Of a stretch of DNA of 5,380 nucleotides, positions 1 through 5,291 are shown piece by piece. Source of the DNA: CBIHNH01 sp966211425 (GTDB taxonomy: Bacteria > Patescibacteriota > Saccharimonadia > Saccharimonadales > Saccharimonadaceae); the NCBI GenBank assembly GCA_966211425.1, contig CBIHNH010000039.1:1-5380 (forward strand), written 5' to 3'. The translations under genes were made by a program, and so were the position numbers. The notes under the pieces were generated by a model. The model did no database searches, was not told where the DNA came from, and saw only the letters and a program-made list of their open reading frames with translations. Position 1 is the first letter of the stretch; the number at the start of each line of letters is the position of its first letter.

Positions 1-1
1 G

Positions 2-496
2 CCCCTCTCGCAGGAGGCTCGCCGCGAGATCACGCTCGACGCTGAGTCTTCGGCGTTGGCGACGATCACTGTCGAGTACGACTGTGGAAACCCGCCTCCG
101 TCGACGCACGACGAGTGCCCGGACATCCCCGGCGACCAGCCGGAGGGTTACGAGTGCGAGCCGCCTCCGCCGTCCAACCCGCCGGTCTTCGTCCAGTTCC
201 GCGAGTTCAACGATCTCGAGGTCAACTGGGTCGACGACCACTGCGTCACCGTTGACACCCCCGCGGGTCACACCGCAACGGTGTACTGGGAGGCTGACTT
301 CGGATCGTTCGCGATTCCGCAGAAGACCGCTCAGGACGGCGTCCAGATCTGTTCCGACTACAAGGCACCTTCCGAGGTGCCCGCTGGTGGAACAGACCAG
401 ATCACGGTCAGGGCCGTCGACAACGTCACCGACCTGTCGGTCACCGACTCGACGGATCCGTTCGTCATCCACCCGACCGCTCCCCACCCGGAGTGA
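2..496 (+). CDS. 3' end of a GC-rich gene for a secreted-looking, Cys/Pro-rich protein with an Ig-like tail (partial)
   Basis: The frame is open from the left edge of the window to a TGA at 494-496, giving 164 visible residues, so the true start lies outside. A TTG at 56 could be read as a start, but it has no ribosome binding site at a useful distance and the frame and codon bias continue upstream of it. I do not recognise the family. Visible residues 10-27 look like a beta-strand-rich domain end. Residues 28-61 form a Cys- and Pro-rich linker (Cys28, Cys39, Cys52; ending EPPPPSNPP). Residues 62-155 look like one Ig-like or adhesin-type beta domain with Cys81 and Cys117 as a possible disulfide, ending in a pattern such as DQITVRAVDN. 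The protein is acidic, with no membrane segment or sorting signal at its C-terminus, which suggests a secreted or structural (possibly phage) protein. Codons from 89 to 208 end in G or C 37 times of 40, far above the other genes here, which hints at foreign origin. Confidence 0.7.
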   Translation, partial: PLSQEARREITLDAESSALATITVEYDCGNPPPSTHDECPDIPGDQPEGYECEPPPPSNPPVFVQFREFNDLEVNWVDDHCVTVDTPAGHTATVYWEADFGSFAIPQKTAQDGVQICSDYKAPSEVPAGGTDQITVRAVDNVTDLSVTDSTDPFVIHPTAPHPE

Positions 497-521
497 TCAA
501 GCAGTAGGTTGATGTCGCGGT

Positions 522-560
522 GGCACACGAGTGTTTTGAGCCTAGCTCACCTCGTGTGCC
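522..560. terminator. Nested perfect inverted repeat after the GC-rich gene, possible factor-type terminator
   Basis: GGCACACGAG at 522-531 is the exact reverse complement of CTCGTGTGCC at 551-560. Inside the loop a second pair, TGAGC at 537-541 and GCTCA at 545-549, closes over three bases. The transcript could therefore form a 10-bp stem topped by a 5-bp stem, beginning 25 bases after the stop codon of the upstream gene. There is no T run after it, so it is not a classical intrinsic terminator. T-less stem-loops are common as gene ends in high-GC bacteria. It could alternatively be an operator or a mobile-element end. Confidence 0.5.
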
Positions 561-637
561 CCGCGCACAATCCTTAGAAATCTCAGTGACTATCTAGTTT
601 GCATTATCAACCCGTCAACTTTCAGAAGGAGACACCC
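561..637 (+). promoter_or_regulatory. Leader and probable promoter region of the surface-protein gene
   Basis: This 77-base stretch separates the inverted repeat from the ATG at 638 and is the only space for a dedicated promoter. TATCTA at 591-596 is a possible -10 hexamer, but the matching -35 position (CAATCC at 568-573) is poor, so the exact promoter is not settled. Base composition drops here from GC-rich to mixed, which marks the compositional boundary of the window. Confidence 0.3.
624..631 (+). promoter_or_regulatory. Strong Shine-Dalgarno site that fixes the start at 638
   Basis: AGAAGGAG lies six bases before ATG at 638 and matches the anti-Shine-Dalgarno sequence well. It decides for ATG 638 over an in-frame TTG at 599. 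The chosen start also puts a textbook signal peptide (MKKLLFAAAF...) at the exact N-terminus. Confidence 0.8.
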
Positions 638-1303
638 ATGAAGAAATTGCTATTCGCAGCTGCTTTTGCAGCTACTTCAGCTCTCGCGTTTACGAGTACG
701 GCTTTCGCAGATAGCCCAGGCTCACTCGCAACCGGTCCTGACCTCTACCAGGTCAAAAATGTCACCAAGGGCAGTGCTTACGGTTCATCTGCAAGCGCAA
801 CTTGTGGTGATGTCGTTAAGTACAGCATTAAGCTCGCTAACAGTGAATTTGGCTTGCTTACGAACGTTACCGTCAAAGCACCCCTTAACGGTACTATGAC
901 TGCTTCCGCAACTAACGCCGCAAACCAGAACACTAGTGTGTCTGGCAGCGTGACAGTAAACGTAGACAAGGGCAACCTTGTATACGTTCCTGGCTCAACC
1001 GTAAACCTTAACGTCAACGGTGGCCACATCAAAACCCTCGCTGACACCATCACTACAAGTGGTGTTAACAAAGGTAACCTCAACGGTTCTACTCGTGAGT
1101 TTGTTCAGTTCCAGGCAAAAGTTGTTTGTGAGACTCCGGAAACTCCAGAGACTCCAGAAACACCTGAAAAGCCAGTTGCTGAAACTCCAAAAGTTATCGC
1201 TGCAACAGGTCCTGCAAGCACAATCGCTGCTATGTTCGGCCTGAGCTCCCTAGCTGCTGGTGCTACGTACTTTGTACGTTCACGACGCAACATTCTTGGC
1301 TAA
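638..1303 (+). CDS. Secreted, wall- or membrane-anchored surface protein with DUF11-like domain and TGP-type C-terminal tail
   Basis: This 221-residue protein is exported and probably held at the cell surface. Residues 1-24 are a Sec signal peptide with a likely cut after AFA (Ala24). Residues 38-163 form one beta-rich domain resembling DUF11-type repeats, with phrases such as CGDVVKYSIK, YVPGSTVNLN, GVNKGNLNGSTREF and VQFQAKV; Cys56 and Cys164 could pair. Residues 165-179 are a flexible linker of four ETP triplets plus EKP. The tail is an LPxTG-like motif, IAATGP (187-192), then a hydrophobic stretch (about 194-213) and the basic RSRR. That order matches a sortase-type sorting signal, with Ile-Ala replacing Leu-Pro. 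Codon use differs from the GC-rich gene upstream. The gene stands alone between its own leader and a strong terminator, and with its strong ribosome site it is probably well expressed. Role is unknown: adhesion, host contact or S-layer-like coat are all possible. Confidence 0.85.
   Translation: MKKLLFAAAFAATSALAFTSTAFADSPGSLATGPDLYQVKNVTKGSAYGSSASATCGDVVKYSIKLANSEFGLLTNVTVKAPLNGTMTASATNAANQNTSVSGSVTVNVDKGNLVYVPGSTVNLNVNGGHIKTLADTITTSGVNKGNLNGSTREFVQFQAKVVCETPETPETPETPEKPVAETPKVIAATGPASTIAAMFGLSSLAAGATYFVRSRRNILG
1130..1174 (+). repeat. ETP/EKP triplet repeat linker within the surface-protein gene
   Basis: Five in-frame 9-base units encode ETP, ETP, ETP, ETP and EKP (residues 165-179). The units differ mostly at third codon positions (gag/gaa, act/aca, ccg/cca/cct), so the peptide repeat is kept while the DNA has drifted. 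It probably acts as a stiff spacer that lifts the domain away from the envelope. A further ETP occurs at 1181-1189. Confidence 0.75.
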
Positions 1304-1312
1304 ATAACCCGA

Positions 1313-1376
1313 GTCTGACCGCTCTTCCCTGTCTAGAGGGGAATCCTCTGTTCACTCAGCGGAAATCCGATCAGAC
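1313..1376. other. Foldable intergenic segment downstream of the surface-protein gene
   Basis: Between the stop codon at 1303 and the terminator lie nested complementary blocks. GTCTGA (1313-1318) pairs with TCAGAC (1371-1376), and directly inside it CCGCT (1319-1323) pairs with AGCGG (1358-1362). The interior offers two competing small hairpins: TTCCC (1325-1329) with GGGAA (1339-1343), or AGAGG (1335-1339) with CCTCT (1345-1349). This could be a structured 3' untranslated region that stabilises the transcript, or a small RNA ending at the terminator. I match it to no known RNA family. Confidence 0.4.
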
Positions 1377-1381
1377 ACCTA

Positions 1382-1412
1382 AAAAACACCCCGGTTTTTC
1401 CGGGGTGTTTTT
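1382..1412. terminator. Strong bidirectional intrinsic terminator
   Basis: AAAAACACCCCGG (1382-1394) and its exact reverse complement (1400-1412) enclose a five-T loop. The core is a GC-rich ACCCCGG/CCGGGGT stem flanked by A and T runs, so each strand reads as hairpin plus U tract. It ends the surface-protein transcript from the left. From the right it ends the five-gene operon, whose stop codon (TAA at 1416-1414) is one base away. Confidence 0.93.
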
Positions 1413-1413
1413 G

Positions 1414-1947
1414 TTATAACGTGAGTTCTGCTAACTTGCGGGTCGTGTTCTCGTTTCGGATCGTGATACTTTTATACACCGCTGTGCCGACGATTTTGCT
1501 ATATCGCGATCGTGAAAACGTTTGGAGCGGCGCGGTCCAAAAGATAACCTTTCCATATCCAGCGACACTCTCGTACTCCGGTTTGGCTACACCTACTTCG
1601 TTCATGATACTCTGCGCAGTTGCTGGCGCGATAGCAAAGATAGCGTTATGTTTGTCTGCGCCGCTTCCCCACCAGGCCGGTGCATGAGCAAGCGCCCTGT
1701 GAAGTTCGTCGCGTGAGATGATAGCGCACACAACTGCGAAACCAAACCTATTAACGATCGCCGACTCGCACTGTTTTACCAGCACCGCCTCATCGGTCTC
1801 ACGACTTTCAAATATGACGTTGCCGCTGTTTATATAGGTTGTTACGTTTTGATACCCAGCGTCTTCGAAACAGCTCCTCAGCTCGCTCATCGGGACTTTG
1901 TTGTTGCCGCCGACGTTGATTCCTCGGAGTAAACAAATATACTTCAT
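1414..1947 (-). CDS. DUF1697 family protein
   Basis: This 177-residue soluble protein belongs to the DUF1697 family, whose biochemical role is not established. The family signature is clear at the N-terminus: LLRGINVGGNNKVPM (residues 6-20) followed by YINSGNVIF (38-46). The C-terminal family block is also present: RSRYSKIVGTAVYKS (146-160), then TIRNENTTRKLAEL. Members I recall usually read RNW.T at that last site, so Glu166 in RNENT is a possible deviation. Length fits the usual 170-180 residues. It is the last gene of the operon; its ATG overlaps the stop of the MFS gene by four bases (ATGA at 1947-1944), and no clear Shine-Dalgarno site precedes it, so translation is probably coupled. The bidirectional terminator follows at once. 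Confidence 0.88.
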   Translation of the reverse strand: MKYICLLRGINVGGNNKVPMSELRSCFEDAGYQNVTTYINSGNVIFESRETDEAVLVKQCESAIVNRFGFAVVCAIISRDELHRALAHAPAWWGSGADKHNAIFAIAPATAQSIMNEVGVAKPEYESVAGYGKVIFWTAPLQTFSRSRYSKIVGTAVYKSITIRNENTTRKLAELTL

Positions 1948-3239
1948 GCCTGCGCGTAGTGCTCTGATAAGATTTTGTATGAACGACTCTTGAGAGCTAT
2001 CAGTGCCGCGACAGCCATGATCAGGCCAGCTGCAAAAAACACCAGTGCGATACCGCGCGCTTCACCGCCACCGAGCAACCAGCCAAAGGTTGCTTTGCCA
2101 GTCTCGGAGTTCATGTAAGGAATGATGCCGAACTCGGCGATCGGACCGATCATAAAGGCGGTTATCGGCGCCGCGCTAGCTTCAACACTCTGTGCAAATC
2201 CAAAAACCCTTCCCTGGCGCTTGTATGGCACAACCCGCTGGATAACGGTTTGCTCCGCCGCCTCGATAACAGGAATCAAGCACATATAGATAAAGATACC
2301 CGCCGCGTAGAGCCACCAAAACTCACGAATCGTAAACAGTGCTCCAAGCAACCCCATGAAAACCGCCGCGAAGAGCAATGTCCGCATCGGATTAACCCCG
2401 AGACCTTTTTTCGCGATCACCATACCACCAACCACAAAACCCATCCCCGCCACTGCAAAGACAAAGCCCCACGCCTCTACCGAGAACAACGTCAGTCCAT
2501 ATGGATCCATCAGAGCTATGTAAACGCCACCGATCAAGTTGTTGAACATCGAAAAAAATATTAGAGCCATCAAACCCGGTACGGCACGGATCGCAGCCAA
2601 ACTCCCCTTCAGATCAACCTTTTTACCCGCAAGCTCCGGGTCATGCAATATGCCTTTTTCGGGTATCGAAATAAAGAGGAGATGGCCGAGAGCGAAGGCT
2701 GTCAGAGCGATAGCGATCCCAAGCGTCCAGCCCATACCGAGAAGCCCGATTGCCAGACCACTAAAAGCGCTGGTAACGATAAAGCCGAGGCCTTGCACCG
2801 TTCCAACGAGGCCGTTCGCCTTGTCATGGTCAGCCTTTGGAACCAAAAGCGTCACTGTCGTAGAGAGGGCGATGTTGCGCATATTTTCAACCACGCCGCC
2901 GACGAGGATAATCCCGGCGAATAGCCAGAACGCCGGACCCGTCCAGTCAACGAGTACTCGCTCAGGAAAAAGGAGGTAGAGCAGCCCAGCGATACAAAAC
3001 GCCACAAGCGTCACGACACTTGAAGCCGTCATGACATTTTTTTTCTTGTTGTGGTCGACGATGGTACCGAACGCGATACTGCCGACAGCGACAAGTAACA
3101 TGTACGACCCGCCGATGATAGCGGTCGCAAGAACCGACCGCGTTTCCAGATACACCCAGAACGTCAGTGCAAACCATAAGAAACTCGTCGTCACGTTTGC
3201 GATAAGTGTATTGAGGAGTACCTGATGAAAATGTTTCAT
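1944..3239 (-). CDS. MFS transporter, drug-efflux-like (MFS_3/EntS-type)
   Basis: This 431-residue integral membrane protein is expected to export a small molecule using the proton gradient. It is mostly hydrophobic, with many membrane segments (for example residues 8-31, 38-61, 74-91, 104-118, 152-191, 225-243, 254-276, 286-304, 308-326 and 395-416), consistent with about 12 helices. GTIVDHNKKK (58-67) is a variant of MFS motif A between helices 2 and 3. IQRVVPYKRQGRVFGFAQS (333-351) resembles the cytoplasmic block of MFS_3/EntS-like exporters. Substrate is unknown. The frame is open upstream to 3368, but that part overlaps the preceding gene and is non-homologous, so I take ATG at 3239 (MKHFHQVLLN), four bases after the preceding stop. 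There is no good ribosome site, which suggests translational coupling. Confidence 0.9.
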   Translation of the reverse strand: MKHFHQVLLNTLIANVTTSFLWFALTFWVYLETRSVLATAIIGGSYMLLVAVGSIAFGTIVDHNKKKNVMTASSVVTLVAFCIAGLLYLLFPERVLVDWTGPAFWLFAGIILVGGVVENMRNIALSTTVTLLVPKADHDKANGLVGTVQGLGFIVTSAFSGLAIGLLGMGWTLGIAIALTAFALGHLLFISIPEKGILHDPELAGKKVDLKGSLAAIRAVPGLMALIFFSMFNNLIGGVYIALMDPYGLTLFSVEAWGFVFAVAGMGFVVGGMVIAKKGLGVNPMRTLLFAAVFMGLLGALFTIREFWWLYAAGIFIYMCLIPVIEAAEQTVIQRVVPYKRQGRVFGFAQSVEASAAPITAFMIGPIAEFGIIPYMNSETGKATFGWLLGGGEARGIALVFFAAGLIMAVAALIALKSRSYKILSEHYAQA

Positions 3240-3243
3240 GGTG

Positions 3244-3789
3244 TTATAACTTTGCGAGACATTCTCGCCAGTACGACTGCCACATGTCTTTCGCTTCAGC
3301 AGACTGCAGCCCTGTATGTGTGACTGACACCATAGCCCGGCTGTCCCCCTTCTTTTCACTCGCAACACTCACTTTCGAGCCATCCGCAACATCACAGCGC
3401 CAATAGAGTCGAACCGGCGTCACGCTGGTTCGGATATTGCTGATAGGCTGTGTATTGAACTCTTTTGCGATACCGTATGCTTCGGACCAAAGCGCAAAAA
3501 CGTCTTCCTTGGTGCCGGCGAGCATTTTCGTCACGCTCGTCTCGAAAGTGCCGTCAGCTCGTTGACCGGGCTCGCGACGGCCTATTTCCTGCTCATACGC
3601 GACCGTAACACCTTGCGCCCACCAACCCGCGCTCTCAACTTTGCCGTCAAGTTCTTTGAAAACGAGCTCAGCGATAGCCGTGTGATCAAGGTCTCGTGCA
3701 CCGGCTCGATCGAGTAACTCTACCCACTCGTTCCACTGTTTATTTGTCGCTGTTTCAATACCTCTAATACTGCTTGGTTTCGTTGCCAT
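3244..3789 (-). CDS. SRPBCC/AHSA1-like small protein (DUF4287-related)
   Basis: This 181-residue protein is soluble, with no signal peptide or membrane helix. Residues 9-67 contain a helical segment (TNKQWNEWVELLDRAGARDLDHTAIAEL region) and the block WWAQGVTVAYEQ (56-67), then RREPGQRADGTFETSVTK (71-88). I associate this arrangement with DUF4287/AHSA1-like proteins common in Actinobacteria. The rest (about 80-178) alternates strands and ends in a long helix (AEAKDMWQSYWRECLAKL), as expected of an SRPBCC (START/Bet v1) fold with a ligand cavity. Function is unknown; ligand binding or a chaperone-like role is an inference. It sits between an ABC permease (1-base gap upstream) and an MFS exporter (4-base gap downstream), so a link to the exported compound is plausible. 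ATG at 3789 directly follows the permease TGA; only a weak GAAAG lies upstream. Confidence 0.75.
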   Translation of the reverse strand: MATKPSSIRGIETATNKQWNEWVELLDRAGARDLDHTAIAELVFKELDGKVESAGWWAQGVTVAYEQEIGRREPGQRADGTFETSVTKMLAGTKEDVFALWSEAYGIAKEFNTQPISNIRTSVTPVRLYWRCDVADGSKVSVASEKKGDSRAMVSVTHTGLQSAEAKDMWQSYWRECLAKL

Positions 3790-3790
3790 A

Positions 3791-4531
3791 TCAGGCGGTC
3801 TTTCGTCGAAGTGTTAGTGCGCCAAGCGCAAGCGCCGCAGCGACAAACGCGCCAACCACCCAGACATCACGCCACGCTTCGCTACCGAGAGTAGTTTCGA
3901 CGGATACACGGTTGAGCGCATCGATAGCGTAAGTGAGTGGCAGAAAATACGCGATCTTTTCAAGCAGATCGGGAAGTTTCTCGAGCGGCACGAGAAGCCC
4001 ACAGATCACGACTTGGGGCAGTATCAACGCTGGCATGAACTGTACAGCCTGAAACTCGGTGCGAGCAAACGCGCTCACGAGCAGTCCGAGCGCAACACCG
4101 AGAAGCGTGTCGAGAAGGGCGACAAACACCACGAACCACATCGGACCGGCGACATCCATGCCCAGCAGATAGATCGCCACGCCACTGGTGAGCAGTGACT
4201 GTACAACGCCAAAAATACCGAAGGCGATGGCATAGCCTAGGATGATATCGAGCTTGCCGATCGGCATAGACATCAACCGTTCGAGGGTGCCGCTGACTCG
4301 CTCACGGAGCGTCGTGATACTCGTCACCAAAAACATGACGATAAACGGAAATACCCCGAGCATTGCCGGTGCGACCTGATCGAAAACACGTTCATTGTCG
4401 CTAAACACCCACCACAGCAAGCTGATCAAAAGCGTCGGCGCAATCAACATCAGTGCGATTGTACGGTGATCATGCGCAAGCTGTTGCAGAATACGTTTCG
4501 TCGTCGCTATCGTTGTGCGTGCGTGATACAT
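3791..4531 (-). CDS. ABC-2 type exporter permease
   Basis: This 246-residue protein is the membrane half of an ABC exporter, partner of the ATPase encoded just upstream. A short cytoplasmic N-terminus (residues 1-24) leads to about six membrane helices: roughly 25-43, 57-74, 97-122, 131-155, 165-181 and 223-240. The family hallmark RERVSGTLERLMSMPI (76-91) lies after the second helix, in the coupling region contacting the ATPase. LLVPLEKLP (179-187) followed by PLTYAIDALN (198-207) is the usual C-terminal block of DrrB/NatB/YadH-like ABC-2 permeases. Length is normal for the family. Its ATG overlaps the ATPase stop by one base (TAATG), and it has its own ribosome site. Substrate cannot be read from sequence; drugs, lipids, polysaccharides and peptides are all exported by relatives. 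Confidence 0.92.
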   Translation of the reverse strand: MYHARTTIATTKRILQQLAHDHRTIALMLIAPTLLISLLWWVFSDNERVFDQVAPAMLGVFPFIVMFLVTSITTLRERVSGTLERLMSMPIGKLDIILGYAIAFGIFGVVQSLLTSGVAIYLLGMDVAGPMWFVVFVALLDTLLGVALGLLVSAFARTEFQAVQFMPALILPQVVICGLLVPLEKLPDLLEKIAYFLPLTYAIDALNRVSVETTLGSEAWRDVWVVGAFVAAALALGALTLRRKTA

Positions 4532-5253
4532 TATCGTTCTTCCTTTTTGACCGACTTGATAAATGCGGCTTCGACACTCGTCGTGCCGGACTGTCTCAAT
4601 AACTCCGTCCTACCACCGCCCCAAAGGAGCTCGCCGTCACTGAGCAGTAAAAGTTCGCTGCACCTCTCCGCCTCGTCCATCACATGACTCGATATCAACA
4701 ACGCCTTACCTTCTGACGCAAGCTCTGCAAACAGCCCCCATAATTCTTGCCGAAGCACTGGATCGAGGCCAACTGTCGGCTCATCGAGCACCAGCAGATC
4801 CGGTTCTCCGAGCAGTGCAACCGCGAGCGATACCCTAGCTCGTTGACCACCGGAGAGAGTGTCGACAACTTGTTTTCGCTGTGGAGCAAGCTGCACCTGC
4901 TCGATCACTTTGGCTACGCCAGTGCGTGATGCGCGGGTGATCGACGCGAAGTATTCAAGGTTTTGCTCTACCGTCAGGTCTCCGTAAACGGATGGCGACT
5001 GCGTGACGTACCCGATCCGTTCGCGAAGACTCTTGCCGCTCGCCCGTAGCCCGAGAACGTTCAGCGCACCAGACGATATTGCCTGCACGCCGACGATTGC
5101 ACGCATCAAGGTAGTTTTACCCGAACCGCTAGGTCCGATGAGACCTGTTATCGTACCTCGTTTTATCTCAAAGGTTAATCCCCGGATAACCGGCTTCTTG
5201 CCTTTGTCGATATGGAGACTCTGGGCGCCGATAGCGGTTTCTGTTGCATTCAT
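4531..5253 (-). CDS. ABC exporter ATP-binding protein
   Basis: This 240-residue cytoplasmic ATPase powers the ABC-2 permease encoded next to it. All nucleotide-binding elements are intact: Walker A GPSGSGKTT (40-48), Q-loop Gln85 (YVTQSP), signature LSGGQRARV (133-141), Walker B LLVLDE (153-158) with catalytic Glu158, D-loop GLDP (162-165) and switch His190 (SSHVMDE). The YVTQSPSVYGDLTVEQNL stretch and length resemble DrrA/NatA/CcmA-type exporters. The C-terminal region (207-240) is short, with no extra domain. It is the first gene of the operon. ATG at 5253 is chosen because homology begins almost at once (QSLHIDKGKKPVIRGLTF); no Shine-Dalgarno site precedes it, while a TATAAT lies six bases upstream, pointing to a leaderless mRNA. 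20 of its first 40 codons end in G or C. Confidence 0.95.
   Translation of the reverse strand: MNATETAIGAQSLHIDKGKKPVIRGLTFEIKRGTITGLIGPSGSGKTTLMRAIVGVQAISSGALNVLGLRASGKSLRERIGYVTQSPSVYGDLTVEQNLEYFASITRASRTGVAKVIEQVQLAPQRKQVVDTLSGGQRARVSLAVALLGEPDLLVLDEPTVGLDPVLRQELWGLFAELASEGKALLISSHVMDEAERCSELLLLSDGELLWGGGRTELLRQSGTTSVEAAFIKSVKKEER
4539..4545 (-). promoter_or_regulatory. Ribosome binding site of the ABC permease gene
   Basis: On the minus strand AAGGAAG ends seven bases before the permease ATG (4531). It lies within the last codons of the ATPase gene. It is the only clear Shine-Dalgarno-like site in the operon, so the permease can initiate independently as well as by the TAATG coupling. 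Confidence 0.6.
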
Positions 5254-5259
5254 AAGCCG

Positions 5260-5265
5260 ATTATA
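5260..5265 (-). promoter_or_regulatory. Consensus -10 box (TATAAT) of the efflux operon, probably giving a leaderless mRNA
   Basis: The minus strand reads TATATAATCGGCTTATG, placing a perfect TATAAT six bases before the first ATG. Transcription normally starts about seven bases after the -10 box, which here is at or next to the A of the start codon. The -35 position with 17-base spacing (TCGCAG at 5288-5283) is a poor match. The spacer runs up to the end of the preceding gene (stop at 5292), so the -35 region lies around that stop. Confidence 0.65.
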
Positions 5266-5291
5266 TACCTCATCTCTCGCGGCTGCGATAG

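Noticed and set aside
84..512. Second plus-strand open frame over the GC-rich gene
   Set aside because: Arg/Ser/Thr-rich shadow frame typical of high-GC coding DNA; the frame ending at 496 shows the expected third-position G/C bias.
599..637. TTG start at 599 for the surface protein
   Set aside because: It would bury the signal peptide behind 13 extra residues and run through the Shine-Dalgarno site that serves ATG 638.
1130..1189. Tandem repeat as a possible CRISPR or phase-variable tract
   Set aside because: It is a protein-level ETP repeat in frame, with 9-base units that have drifted at the third codon position; no spacers, and length change would stay in frame.
2539..2979. Plus-strand open frame opposite the MFS gene
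   Set aside because: Antisense shadow of a well-supported transporter gene, rich in Pro, Arg and Ser, with no ribosome site or domain.
3240..3368. N-terminal extension of the MFS protein starting at 3368
   Set aside because: It lies entirely over the end of the SRPBCC-like gene in another frame, is not membrane-like, and the natural start MKHFHQ at 3239 is four bases after that gene's stop.
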